64,000 bases of DNA from Takakia lepidozioides (taxonomy: Eukaryota > Streptophyta > Takakiopsida > Takakiales > Takakiaceae): positions 22,878,001-22,942,000 of the forward strand of contig CM060732.1 in assembly GCA_030704615.1 (NCBI GenBank), in the 5' to 3' direction. This document shows positions 21,854 to 34,890 of the stretch, piece after piece. Below the pieces are notes generated by a model. The model worked only from the letters and a program-made list of their open reading frames with translations. It did no database searches and was not told where the DNA came from. Each line of letters begins with the position of its first letter. The stretch's first letter is position 1. The position numbers and the translations under genes are program-made.

Positions 21854-22833
21854 TAATTGGTCTGTCATGATATTCACTCCAGAGCCTCCATCTATCAGTA
21901 CATCAGTTAGTTTTGTGCTTCAAATTCTCAATTGGATTACTGGCATAGAATCATCAAAGTCCATGACTGTTTCTCGCCCTTCTGGCTTCACATTATAACT
22001 GGTCACCTTGATGTTCAAGTTTGTGTTTCCTGTCACATGGGCAATTCGATTGATTGCTTGATACAGCCTGTGTCTACAATAAGGTGCCACAGCCAATAGC
22101 TGTCCAATGGTAATCTCCGCTTTGGACTGGCATATTACTTCAGCCAAAGTCCCTTCATTACTCTGCATTTTTGTAGCTTCTTTCTTCCCTTCATCCTCAC
22201 TCACTTCCTCTTCTCTTTCAGAATCAGAGGAATCTGCCATAGGAATATAAGTACTCTTCTTCATTTCCCTTATGGTATCTGCCACTTCCTTGTGCAGTTC
22301 CTTCTCATCTCTCCAAGCCTCATCATCTTGAGGCACATCACTGCCATCTCATTATCATCACCTTCCTCATCTACTGGAGGTGTTATTTTGGCTTTGCTTC
22401 TCGTTACTATCATTGTACTTACTTCTGGTACAACACATGGCCTAACCATGTGAGCTGCCACCACTGGCCCCTCATTCACAGGAGCTCTCATCTCATTCTG
22501 GTGTCTGATCCAGAATGGACAGGCTGCCTTGCGATGTCCTGCCCGATTACAATAGTAACACAGTTCTTCCCAATTGGGTGCTCGCCCTTGGTCTATTCTG
22601 GGATTGTTTCTGTAATCCTGATTCCCTGGCTGGTAATTCCCCCTTGGATTACCCTGATAGTTGCCTCTAGAATTTCCTTGGTAATTCCCTCTTGGATTAC
22701 CTCTCCCTTCCATGCCATTGTTATAACCACCACGCCTATCATAGTGGTCCTGATCACTGTTTCTTCTTGGCTGGGGCTGCACTTGATGCACCCTTACTTG
22801 CCTAGGTTCTCTTGCTGCTGTCCTTCTAGTTGT
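21854..22833 (-). pseudogene. gag-pol junction fragment of the second gypsy family
   Basis: The - strand matches 53100-54070 of the complete element: zinc knuckle CYYCNRAGHRKAAC, a Pro/Asn/Gly-rich stretch, then TLAEVICQSKAEITIGQLLA. Here the gag end and the protease start share one frame through KKEATKMQSNE, unlike the complete copy. A frameshift near 22340 is present. It is inverted relative to the fragment at 17785-18369. Confidence 0.85.
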
Positions 22834-25468
22834 GGATGGGAATGCTATCTATGAGTTCCCTCCATTGCCGGCAGGCGCAGGCCCAAACGACATGCTGGCA
22901 GGAATGAACAAGAAACATGACGGCCACCCTTGGTGTGTCACCAAAACTTCATCGTCGAACCTGGGTGATGGAGTTCGAGTGAGATATGTATTGTGTGTTG
23001 GGCATCTTAAATGTTTCTCAAGCACATGTTACCACTACACGAGCAAAGGCACCCGGAATGAGACAGACTGGATTGGCAATTTGTCGACCCCATTTTGGCC
23101 TCAAGATAGAGTTCCTGCAGGGACGTTCAAGTGTGCCCATTGCAACGCAGCCCCTACGTGTATGGCAGTGTGCAACGCCAAGTAGTACTATGTCAGGACC
23201 GTCGGCCTAGCGTGCACCAGAGCATGCATTCACATCGGAAAGCATGACCACCCCGTCGCCAGAGGCAATTGCAGAGTCGCTTTTCAACAAGCCCACGATA
23301 TTAACAAGGAGGAGGTGAGGTTGCGGCCGGGAGCAAAACCAAAGCAGATACAGCTCGCATCCGCACATAGAATTGCAATTGGCAGAATAATGTCAGAGGA
23401 CGGAAGCACAAGAGAGAAGCTGGGCGAGGGGGACATGTTGGAAGCTGTCTCCCATGTGTGCAGCCCCAATGTCAGGAACCACATTGTCGGCTGCAAGAAA
23501 CGAATCGGAAGAAGATCAGACATGCACTCCATCTTGGAAGTGAAGCGCACATGCGGCTACGACTTCATCCAGGGCAGCTTCTTTCCTGGTCAAGGCTCAG
23601 AGACGGACAGGTGCTTCATATTTAAGATGTCAACGTGCGGACCAGGGAGCGGTGTCGATTTGGTGAAGCGGATGACCAGTGGAGACCTCTCAAATTGCTG
23701 GGTCATGTTCGACCACATCAGGCGAATTACCAACCACGATTGGGTGACAATGGGGGCACATGTATACGACCCACATTGCAGAAAGTTGATGACCATTGCT
23801 ATCTGCGAAATGAAAAAAGAAGACACAGATTCGGAGTTGCATATGTGGCGCGGAATTAATGAGCAAATGGCGAGAGCGAAGTTGCCCCCTCCCAATTTTA
23901 GGGGCTTCATTGCTGACAATGCCCAGGCAAATTGAGTTGCAGTGAGAAGGGTATATGGGGACGACCCAAAGACTCCAATGGAAGGTAAGGAGAGATCTTG
24001 CGGGTTTCACTTCATGCAGAGTTTGACGCAAAATACGAAAAGGTTCGTGGCGTCACGCCACCGGCAGGATCATATCAGTATGTGGCTTGCGTGGAAAAAT
24101 GCGAATTCCATCGATGAGGCAGAGACCAAGTTTGCAACCATACGCGCCTGGTGGGGGTCTTCAGGGGCAGTGGATGTGAAAGATCAGCCAGAACTGCAAA
24201 CGTGGCTTGCGTGGTGGCACTATAGATTCCGCCAGTTTGGACACTACATGAGACAAGTAACACATTTCTGTACTTGACAATTGTTCTGTTTTGTGCTTGG
24301 ACATTCTCCACAATGAGTGACATTTGTAATTTCCTTCAATAGGACATGAGCTTGGAGGATGACACGGATATGCCGACGATGAACATGGCCGAATCGGTGC
24401 ACTCTTCCTGGCGTGCTCCCTCTGCGGCACATCTCGTTGACATGTTGATAGCAACAACAGAAGATATTGTGAGGGCCATCATGCAACAATCTCGTTACTA
24501 CCAGTTTCTAGGAGGAAAGCAATGGGGTATCGGACCAAACAGGCAGGAGATGCTGATGAGGGTGGCGCATCGTTCAACCGATCCCAAAAATTGGACTGCT
24601 GCATTGCGGGAAACAATAAGGTCAACGCCGTTACACAGTCGGGGGAACTGCCTGGAGGGCGATGTCCGCAGCCGGCCGGTGAAGAGAAGAATTGAGGACA
24701 TGCCCGGAGGCGATGGCGATTCATAGAGATCAGATATGAGCATCCGCACTCAACCTCGGGGCGCAACGATGTTGCGTCCCACGCCTCCTCCGTGGAGGCC
24801 ACACTGAAAGAGTTTTGGTTCTGCAGGCACGACATCATGTGTGTGTGTGTTCGGCAAGCCCAAGTATGGTGTACAAGGCATGCCTCAACCACCAGCAGTC
24901 TGGCCTGTACTGGTACAGATCTTACCCTGGAGGAGGCAGACGCTTTAGGAAGTGCAGGGTTTCGACTGGTGGAGAGGACAGACGTTCCATGAAATCCAAT
25001 TCCCAGTCGTCATCCTCCTCCCACGAGAAGCTCTTTACCCCGCATACCGGTGGGTGACCCCGCAGCTTGGCCCACCCATCGGTGGGGGAAACTGAAAAGA
25101 CGGCGGCCACCAATAAATGCGAACGACACCAGGATGGCCAACGCTCTTGCAATGCCCTGCATAGTGCAAGGTTGCAGGGATGTTCCTCACCCCGGGATGG
25201 GGCGCATATTTCAGTTGTCAACAGCCGGGTCTGCTGCGCGCAGTGTCGTGTATGCAATCACGGTTTATCAGTACCCAGCTTGCAACTGTGAGGACTTCCT
25301 TGTTATGGAATCGAAGAATGCAGCATACGTCCCCTGCAAACACCTTTATTACATTTTTCTGAAGCGCATGAGTTGCATATCCGCAGTGGACGTCTTCATC
25401 CATGCTCCAACACTGAGCTTCAACAAGCTGCACAAGGCCCTACGACAGGATACAGGTCGGACTGCTTG
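22834..25468 (+). pseudogene. Element B MULE-like transposase with SWIM zinc finger
   Basis: It starts mid-protein at GNAIYEFPPLP, so about 200 residues are lost. Recognisable blocks: MNKKHDGHPWCVTKT, CAHCNAAPTCMAVC, CWVMFDHIRRI, HVYDPHCRKLMTIAICEMK, FRGFIADNAQAN, FHFMQSL, TWLAWWHYRFRQ. After an intron at about 24258-24342 comes DMSLEDDTDMPTMNMAESVH. SWIM ligands are CNCEDF and CKHLYYIFL near 25280-25365. Stops at 23184, 23934, 24724 and elsewhere show decay. The DDE-like Asp pair and the CxxH-type block follow the Mutator pattern as in element C. Confidence 0.8.
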
Positions 25469-25513
25469 ACATTCCACATTCGGGAAGGAGAAAGTGCCAA
25501 TTATATTACATTC

Positions 25514-25522
25514 ATTTTCTTG
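25514..25522. repeat. Target-site duplication of element C, left copy
   Basis: ATTTTCTTG, identical to 38882-38890. A 9-bp duplication is the hallmark of the Mutator superfamily. Confidence 0.85.
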
Positions 25523-25680
25523 GGGGGGTGCTATTCCGTGAGCCTGGAGGCGTGAGCCTGTGAGCCCAGGAAAGCGTGAGCCCAGCACAGGCTCACGCCA
25601 CGTCAGCATGCAAACAGTGCCTATTTCCGCGGATGTCACCTATTTCCGAGTGGTGTCACCTATTTCCGCGGGTTGATGTG
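25523..25680. repeat. Element C left terminal and subterminal repeats
   Basis: After the terminus come GTGAGCC/GAGCCC repeats (25536-25600), then CACGCCACGTCAGCATGC, also found in similar form near the right end of element E (63549), and three copies of CACCTATTTCCG-like sequence (25618-25672). Likely transposase-binding region. Confidence 0.65.
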
Positions 25681-26309
25681 GGGAGAATTGAGAATTGAGA
25701 ACAAAGTGGTTTGTTTGTTTTTGCAATGTACTCAAGTCTGTGAGGTCCACAAAACAACAAATATATTGAAGGAACAATCCGGGCAGTCCATGCAACCCCC
25801 ATCTCCAACAATAGTTTGGAACCATGAATGTGAATTCCATGCACACATTGCAAAGAGGACAATAAGGACACACAACCATCCCATTTCAAATTTGTCCCAG
25901 AATTAAACCAAAAGAATACTTCATATCAAGTGTCGCAGTCATCACAATCAATGTCCACCTCCTGTGCTATGTCATCTACAAAGATTCTGGCCCCAACACC
26001 ACGTGTTCTACGAAGGCCATCGCAAGGTGGACTCTGAGTGCCATGAACGGACATGCTTGCTGCGAGTGCCTCCGCATAGACAGGTAGCACACAAGACCGA
26101 GGAGGACTGAAAACAAGTCCAAATAGGTGTGATAGCCCAGGAGGGCAAGTGGAAGCACGCGGACTCCTACACATGTCCACAAAATCCCATTTTTAACACA
26201 ATGATGCAATGCACAAGTCCAACGAAGAGGATGTCTCCCATGTGCACTTTGCCTCAAGAACAGCGATTCTCGATATTGAAACAACAATGCAAGCATGCAC
26301 AGGTTCAAC

Positions 26310-29300
26310 TTACTCACAGGCAAAGTCGGAGTCCAGCTCCTTGTCAGAAGTCTCCTCTGTACCAGTATCAGCGGGACGGGGCTTCGGAAGGACCTGAGAA
26401 GTGTGTCCACCCAAACCCATCAGGAGGTTCTTGTAAATCTCAGCATCCCCTTCAATCCCAAAGACATGTCGCGCACTGGCCTTGCAAGCGTGGTACGAAG
26501 CACCTGCAGTGGAATAGAATGAAGTAAGCAGACATTGAAGACACATTCGGAACGGTGGAAAGTGCTGAAAGTGCAAGCTCAATCAAACCTCATGAAATGT
26601 GAATGTTGAAGAGACGAACCTGTGCCCATCGACAAATCCAGAACTCTGGCGTCTGTGTAGGTGCAGCACTCCACAATCGTTTGAATGAAAGCCGGGCTCC
26701 TCTCCCTCGCCCCTCTCCAAGGAACCCCATTCCCCCTTCGCAAGCACACGTTGCTGTCGACGTAGTTGTGATGCATGTCATCCGTGGGAGGATCTGTCCT
26801 GTCATCTATGAACTTGCCCCCGTGAGTGATGGCAAACTCCGTAATGCCGGCCGGAGTCGTTGGTGGATGCACCCGGACGAGACAAACAGCTTCAAACAGA
26901 CGAGTCTGCGAACATGACATCCACAAGGAACTAAGAACCAAAATAAAATCGGGCCCCTACATATGAGTTGGAGCGACCTATACAACACAATCCCAGAACA
27001 AAAAAGAAGAGGAAGAAGAAGGGAAACTCACCATCTCTCCCGGACGATCCCCCTTCGTAAGGTACATGCTGTTCACACAATTCCATGTCTTCACGACTCT
27101 CATGCCCGAGGCTTTCAAATAGCTGGCAAGGGCACGGCGACACCGAACATCGATGGACTGGATGAGAACCAAAACACCTGCATCGGAAAGGAAGAAGTTG
27201 CAAAAGGAAAAAACCCACCGCCAGTAGCGCTCATCAAATGCATTCCAACCCGGACAAGCACCCGATGGAGGGATATCCGGGACTGCCAACCCATCAGGGA
27301 TGTCCAAGATGATGAGTTCCGCTGCATATGGCTTCTCCTTCCCGTTCACCCACGATTTGGTCATTTTAGCCTGCAAACAAAAATACAATGGAATTCTGAC
27401 AAGTTTATAAACGATCCATGCCCACAGCAGACAAAGAGAGCAGAAGCCACAGAACCCAAAGAGAACACGCACCGTGCTGAGGAACTCGACAATCCTCTCC
27501 CACACTGGTGATGGCTCGCCCTTGTAATCAGATTTCTTCGACTCCATCATTGCAAGGAACCCGACGTTGGCAATCTCCAACCTGGTTGGACGAATGACCC
27601 TCGTGGGATGTTCCACTGCATGGTACGGGTCCTTGGGATCAACCACCCCCTTGTTTTTTCTCCCGGATCCCCTACCATGCGGTGGAGTCTGCTGGACATG
27701 CTCCACAGGGCCAATAGCTGCAACACTTCCCTGCCCTTGTGCCACCTTCCCTCTACCCCTTCCCTTCCCCACAACACCAGCAACATCTTTTCCCTTTGCC
27801 TTTCTTCCTCTACCCGGGGTATCCTGAGCGGGAGGCTCCTTCTCTGCAAGAGTCCTCAGATTACGCTCATGAATGTCGAGGTCCGCTGCTGCGGCAGTGG
27901 CTGCAATACGGTCATTCTCTCTCCTCAAAGACAACTCTACAGCTGGGGTCTCTGAAGGAGGGCAATCCAAATACCAACCACAAGAAGAAAGATGGTCTGG
28001 ACCCCAGTCATGCAAGATCCCAGCAGTGAACATGGTCTGGTTGCCAGCAGGGACAAGCCAAAGGTCCACGAAATCTGGATGTTTGTCCAAGCAATTCTCT
28101 TCCAAGAGAACAAACTTAATGTACCTGCGTTAACAGACACAGCCTCATTTTCCAATGCACATATTGTGTCCCAGCTTTTTCAACACACCAGGAAGACCCC
28201 CTTAAACAGTATGCCACACAACACATTGCAACCACAACACAAGCAAAGAGTGCAAGGGTGTGCACCTGTAAAGGCATCGTTTCCAGGCTTCCTCTCCTTT
28301 TTCCTGCTGGTCAAGCTCATTTGTTCGACTGATGCCACCCTCCTTGCTGAACTCTCTAAAGAAACCAGAGTGCCACACTGTGGCTCTCCATTTCCTCATG
28401 TATGCTTCGAAGGAGACCTTCGGAGCTGTCATAGTGATGCCATAGTCAGCCAGCTGAGTATGCAGAACCGATCGGGCCCTTTCTTCCAACTGCAAAACAA
28501 TTGAAATGGAAGAATGAACCCAAAAACAGTCACAGCGAATGTAAGAGGCAATGGGAAGAGAAGGACAGGAAAAGAGAAAAGAAAGTGAGATACGAGAGGA
28601 CATCACACCTGGCTCCAGTAAGTGGCCTTGTGAAGCCAGGTGTCCAGCACATTGTCACTGACAGGAACGACACGCTGGGTCTTCTTCTCCTTCTCTGGCC
28701 TTGGGAACATGTGGGTATCCCTAACTGTGGGATCGGAGTTCCATATCTGTAGCCACTTCACCTTCTGTTCAGAAGACACGACGGCGGTAGACAACCTGTG
28801 CAACTTCTCCTGGGCCATCTCCGGCTTGCCTGGCTTGTTATAATGGTTTTTTATCTCCAGGAGAAACTGCGGCCCGAATGATGGGTCGGCCATTCTCAAC
28901 TGCTTCACAAAAGCACTCATTATTGTCCTTCTTGTAGCGTTCATCTCCTTCTGGATGTGACTTTCAACCCCCTTTGCTGTCCTTCTCTCCTCAGGGGTAG
29001 AGCTGTAGTATTCCAGTTTGCCACGCTCCCCTGCATCTGCAATGTCTTGCTGCAAGGGAATGCAAGAGAGTTGCATCAATCCAAGGTCAAGGGAGACAGA
29101 CAGAAACAAACATGTGGAAGCAGGAATATGGAAAGGCCAGATGAAGGAAGATGTATCTCACCGTGTACATGTACTCCATGAAAGCCTCACGGGTCAACGA
29201 GTACCATGTTTCCGAAGTCTTGGAGCTTTCGCATTTCTTATACATCTCTGCCGAAAGGATGGTCTTGAAGTTGGTCAAGGGCATCTGCCCGATCCTTTGT

Positions 29301-32300
29301 ATCCTATAAGTGTGTGAACCAGACTCGTTTTGACATGCGATGTCTCCGTCCCTCTGCAGAATGATATCTGAATTTCAGAATGTAATTCAAGGACTTGAAT
29401 CAAGGAAGAACGGAACCAGAAGTGCAACATGTACAATGAGAAACCAACCTGTTCACATCATTCATTGCCGTCAGAAGACCCATCATGTTGTCGTCACAAT
29501 CAAGCACCATCGATCGAACAGAGTAATGCCACTCTTCCTCCTGTGAGTGCAGCCTCCCAATGACAGCCATCCATGCAAGCAACCGGTGGTTGCCATCCCA
29601 AACGTGAAACATCTTCCCCGAGAATACTTGGGTGGAAGGTTTCCTGGAGAGAAGAAGTTCGAAGGATTCGTTCACCTGTCTCCAAATGGGGTCCCAGGAG
29701 TCGACGATTGACTCATCCAAAAGGAGCTCGTTACCTCTAGAATCCCTAGTAGAAACGTAAAAGACTGCGGATCCATCCAAATACCCATGAACAAACTCGG
29801 CCTCCAGCTTGAGAATGTCTTTGACAAGGGGTGGACGAACGACGGGCATGGAAACCAACCTACACAGGGGAATCTTCAACCTCCCACCAGGAGCAAGCAT
29901 ACTTTGAACCACAAGCTGAGAGTTCACCTTTTGACCCCCCAGCATCTCAGCGGCTTTGCTTTCATAAAACTCATCGTCAACATCAACTATGGTCTCCTTC
30001 CCCTGACCCTGAGGGACCTCATCCGCCACACTTTGCATTTTCTCCTGCAAGGTTGTTCACTCAAATTCTTATAAGAGAGGAATGAAACGTCGACCGATGC
30101 ATGAAAAAGTGGGATAAAAAGGTAAGTGTTCTTTGAGCTGCCAGGTAAGTGTTCATTGATCCTCACGGACCTGCACTATGTTCCCGATTTTCACAGGGAA
30201 AGAACATTGAAAAGTTCTGCTCAAATATCTGCCCATGAGGGCCGAAAGTTGCGCCCTTCAATATTCATATGTTCTGCCTAAACAGTGTGCGGTTCCGCAG
30301 ACTGTTTGAGCTGACAGTGAAGGGTTCATTTTATACTCAGAAATGTGCCCCTGAAGTCCAAATTTTGCACCCAGAAACATTGAAATGCTCAGCTCAAACA
30401 GTGTGCGTTGCCGCACACTGTTTGGGCTGACAGTGAAGGATTCATCTCATCCTCAGAGGGGTGCCCCTGAAGTCCAAATTTTGCAGCCTGAAACATTGAA
30501 GTGTTCAGCTCAAACAGAGTGCGTTGCCGCACACTGTCTGAGCTGGCAGTGAAGGGTTCATTTCACCCTAACATAACAGACATCAAGACCAAATTTTGAA
30601 CCCTAAAACATTGAAAAGGTCTGCTCAAACAGTGTGCGTTGCCGCACGCTGTTTGAGCTGGTTTTGAAGGGTTCATTTCATCCTCAGATAACAGACAGCA
30701 AAGACCAAATTTTGCACCCTTAAACATTGAAATGTTCAGCTCAAACAGTGTGCGTTGCCGCACACTGTCTGAGCTGGCAGTGAAGGGTTCATTTCACCCT
30801 CACATAACAGACATCAAGACCAAATTTTGCACCCTAAAACAGGGAAATGTTCAGCTCAAACAGTGTGCGTTGCCGCACACTGTTTGAGCTGGCAGCACAA
30901 TGTTCATTTCATCCTGAGATAGGTGCCCCTGAAGTCCAAATTTTGCATTAAGAAACATTGAAGTGCTCAGCTCAAACAGTGTGCGTTGCCGCACACTGTT
31001 TGGGCTGACAGTGAAGGGTTGATCTCATCCTCAGAGACGTGCCCCTGAAGTCCAAATTTTGCACCCAGAACATTGAAATGTTCAGCTCAAACAGTGTGCG
31101 TTGCCGCACACTGTCTGAGCTGGCAGTGAAGGGTTCATTTCACCCTCACACAGGTGCCCCTGAAGTCCAAATTTTGCACCCAGAAACATTGAAATGCTCA
31201 GCTCAAACAGTGTGCGTTGCCGCACACTGTCTGAGCTGGCAGTGAAGGGTTCATTTCACCCTCACACAGGTGCCCCTGAAGTCCAAATTTTGCACCCAGA
31301 AACATTGAAATGCTCAGCTCAAACAGTGTGCGTTGCCGCACACTGTCTGAGCTGGCAGTGAAGGGTTCATTTCACCCTCACACAGGTGCCCCTGAAGTCC
31401 AAATTTTGCACCCAGAAACATTGAAATGCTCAGCTCAAACAGTGTGCGTTGCCGCACACTGTCTGAGCTGGCAGTGAAGGGTTCATTTCACCCTCACACA
31501 GGTGCCCCTGAAGTCCAAATTTTGCACCCAGAAACATTGAAATGCTCAGCTCAAACAGTGTGCGTTGCCGCACACTGTCTGAGCTGGCAGTGAAGGGTTC
31601 ATTTCACCCTCACACAGGTGCCCCTGAAGTCCAAATTTTGCACCCAGAAACATTGAAATGCTCAGCTCAAACAGTGTGCGTTGCCGCACACTGTCTGAGC
31701 TGGCAGTGAAGGGTTCATTTCACCCTCACACAGGTGCCCCTGAAGTCCAAATTTTGCACCCAGAAACATTGAAATGCTCAGCTCAAACAGTGTGCGTTGC
31801 CGCACACTGTTTGGGCTGACAGTGAAGGGTTCATTTCATCCTCAAACAGGTGCCCCTGAAGACCAAATTTTGCACCCAGAAACATTGAAATGTTCAGCTC
31901 GAACAGTGTGCGTTGCCGCACACTGTTTGGGCTGACAGTGAAGGGTTCATCTCATCCTCAGAGAGGTGCCTCTGAAGTCCAAATTTTGCACCCTGAAACA
32001 TTGAAGTGTTCAGCTCAAACAGTGTGCGTTGCCGCACACTGTTTGGGCTGACATTGAAGGGTTCATTTCATCCTCAAACTGGTGCCCCTGAAGTCCAAAT
32101 TTTGCACCCTGAAACATTGAAGTGTTCAGCTCAAACAGTATGCGTTGCCGCACACTGTTTCAGCTGACAGTGTAGGGTTCATTTCATCCTCAGATAGGTG
32201 CCCCTGGAGTTCAAATTTTCCACCCAGAAACATTGAAATGCTCAGCTCAAACAGTGTGCGTTGCCGCACACTGTCTGAGCTGACAGTGAAGGGTTCATTT

Positions 32301-34098
32301 CACCCTCACACAACAGACATCAAGACCAAATTTTGCACCCTAAAACATTGAAATGTTCAGCTCAAACAGTGTGCGTTGCCGCACACTGTTTGAGCTGGCA
32401 GCACATTGTTCATTTCATCCTGAGATAGGTGCCCCTGAAGTCCAAATTTTGCACCAAGAAACATTGAAGTGCTCAGCTCAAACAGTGTGCGTTGCCGCAC
32501 CCTGTTTGGGCTGACAGTGAAGGGTTCATTTCATCCTCAAACAGGTGCCCCTGAAGACCAAATTTTGCACCCAGAAACATTGAAATGTTCAGCTCGAACA
32601 GTGTGCGTTGCCGCACACTGTTTGGGCTGACAGTGAAGGGTTCATCTCATCCTCAGAGAGGTGCCTCTGAAGTCCAAATTTTGCACCCTGAAACATTGAA
32701 GTGTTCAGCTCAAACAGTGTGCGTTGCCGCACACTGTTTGGGCTGACATTGAAGGGTTCATTTCATCCTCAAACTGGTGCCCCTGAAGTCCAAATTTTGC
32801 ACCCTGAAACATTGAAGTGTTCAGCTCAAACAGTATGCGTTGCCGCACACTGTTTAAGCTGACAGTGTAGGGTTCATTTCATCCTCAGATAGGTGCCCCT
32901 GGAGTTCAAATTTTCCACCCTGAAACATTGAAATGTTCAGCTCAAACAGTGTGCGTTGCCGCACACTGTTTGAGCTGGCAGTGCAGGGTTCATTCCATCC
33001 TCAGAAAGGTACCCATGAAGTCCAAATTTTGCACCCTTAAACATTGAAATGTTCAGCTCAAACAGTGTGCGTTGCCGCACACTGTTTGAGCTGGCATTGC
33101 AGGGTTCACTCCATCCTCAGAAAGGTACCCATGAAGTCCAAATTTTGCACCCTTAAACATTGAAATGTTCAGCTCAAACAGTGTGCGTTGCCGCACACTG
33201 TTTGAGCTGGCAGTGCAGGGTTCATTCCATCCTCAGAAAGGTGCCCCTGAAGTCCAGATTTTGCACCCAGAAACATTGAAATGTTCAGCTCAAACAGTGT
33301 GCGGCGCCGCACACTGTTTGGGCTGGCTGGGAAGGGTTCATTTCACCTGCAGATAACTGACTCCAAGGCCAAATTTTGCACCCTACAACATTGAAAAGAT
33401 CTGCTCAAACAGTGTGCGTTGCCGCACACTGTTTGAGCTGGCAGTGCGGGGTTCATTTCATCCTCAGAAAGGTGTCGTTGAAGGAAGAATTTTGCACCCT
33501 TAAACAGTGACATGTGCAGCTCAAACAGTGTGCGGCAACGCACACTGTTTGAGCTGCCGCTGAATGGTTCTTTCTTTCACAAATACCTGCCATTGAAAGC
33601 CGAATTCTTCACAAATATGGGTCCTGTACATTTTACCTTTTTCCTAGCTACTCGAGAAGACTCCCCAGTTGCCGGGGACCCTTTCCGCTTCGGGCTGCTC
33701 TCTTCGCCGACTATGTAGGTGAGCCTCTCCCCCTTCCTCTTTCCCGTGGTCAGATCGTTCGTGAGGCCAGTGTCAACATCTTCCTCCATGTCGTCTGTCT
33801 CTCCCTCAGACGCAGTGTCCTCCTCGCCTGTTCCTGGAACTATGGTGGGTTGTTGTTCTTCTCCAGATTCCTGCTCCTCCATCGCCACACTTTCCTGTAT
33901 TCCCTCTTCTTCCTCCTTTTCCTCTTCCTCCACTCTTTCCATCCTCATTCTATATCTAGCTCTATTCCTGTTTCTAGAACTCGTGAAGTATAATGACTTC
34001 CTTCTCTTTCTCCTCCGCTGGAAACAAGGGCTCCCCACGATGCCCCTGGAGCTCTCCAGTTTGACGTTTGCAACAAGTGCTGGTATCGCATGTAACAA
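26310..34098 (-). CDS. ParB-like domain plus permuted DNA amino-methyltransferase, nine exons, intact
   Basis: Exons on the - strand: 34098-33637, 30044-29449, 29351-29162, 29049-28609, 28489-28266, 28124-27473, 27370-27032, 26905-26620, 26503-26310. All introns are GT-AG, and the sum is 1128 codons with no internal stop. Exon 1 is acidic and Lys-rich. Exon 2 has VRPPLVKDIL and VWDGNHRLLAWM, the DGxHR motif of ParB/Srx-type domains. Exons 3-6 are mostly helical, with a basic linker. Exon 7 has LIILDIPDG, standing where the DPPY catalytic motif belongs, and SDAGVLVLIQS. Exon 8 has PWRGARERSPAFIQTI (motif X-like) and VLDLSMGTG; exon 9 continues ASYHACKASARHVFGIEGD, the SAM-binding motif I. Catalytic before SAM motif is the beta-class order (compare ParB-methylase fusions, COG1475/COG0863). 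The consensus PP is not kept, so activity is uncertain. A donor-like GTGAGTAAG overlaps the stop, so the 3' end could extend. Confidence 0.85.
30210..33565. repeat. 116-bp satellite array, about 29 copies, in intron 1
   Basis: The period of 116 bp can be read from exact copies at 31261, 31377 and 31493. Most units contain GCTCAAACAGTGTGCG, a TTGC loop, and CGCACACTGTTTGAGC, a perfect or near-perfect 16-bp hairpin; some units have TCTGAGC in one arm. The copies between about 31080 and 31800 are nearly identical, a sign of recent expansion, while the edges are more diverged. The array fills almost all of the 3.6-kb first intron of the methyltransferase gene. Confidence 0.9.
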
Positions 34099-34890
34099 AA
34101 ATAAAAATGGACGTTGTCAACCGTATTTGGATGCGGGTGTTGATATTGTGTGCGAACGGAATTCATCCATTTTGTCGTCTTTGTATTACCCAGCTAATAA
34201 AGCGCCGAAGAAAAAGAACATCCGTTGCATGCATTTGCGATATATGTCAGATGTACTTCGCCGCCTGCCAATACATGGCGGCCTCCTTGCCTTCTTTCAA
34301 ATTCGAATGCGCCGTAGAAATGTAGTGCTTTTTCAATTCCGAGCAGTTCTTCCAGATTCGCAATAATTGTTATGCTTCACATATGCATCCACGTGTGTTG
34401 TACTGCATGCCCTGTGGTTTTTTTTATGCCGTGACCGTCCCCATGGGGTCATTCGGTATAAAGGATTGTGTCGGATATGACCATGTGTTGCACACATTCG
34501 TGCGAGGTATCTCTTGGAGTGTCGGTGTTTGTTCTGTGCTATTCTGGCGCAACACAATCTCATTACAATCGGATCTTCCTGTTTACTGCTCTCCAGGGTT
34601 GTTGCCGTCATTTCATAATGGATGGTTTCATGTCATTTTCAGGGTTTGTTTTCCATCCAAAAACAGTACGGCTTCTTGTGGCTCTGGTCTTTCAAAACGG
34701 TTTTTCTGGTTGGTGGGAGGTGAAGGTGCACGTCATCCCTACATCCTTGGCATGCATCGCCGGCAGCCTTTGGTTTGGTGCTACCCTTGTTGACCTCAGT
34801 TTGCTGGTGGTATTTCCACTTTCGATAATTACGGGCTCTCAGTTCGGGGATTCCGTTCTGAATCGGCAGTTTCGTTCAGTGCTGGAAAAC
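34099..34890. promoter_or_regulatory. Divergent promoter region of element C
   Basis: The interval between the methyltransferase ATG (34098, -) and the transposase ATG (34891, +). No long conserved coding frame fits here, and the same spacing type recurs in element E (59102-59727). I could not identify defined core promoter elements, so this is a positional call. Confidence 0.5.

Noticed and set aside
30210-33565. CRISPR-like array
   Set aside because: The unit is repeated as a whole at 116 bp without unique spacers, in an intron of a spliced eukaryotic gene. It is a satellite.
26310-34098. Bacterial contamination, because of the ParB-methyltransferase fusion
   Set aside because: Nine exons with consistent GT-AG introns, a second spliced copy in the window and a plant retrotransposon inserted in that copy all argue for a resident eukaryotic gene.
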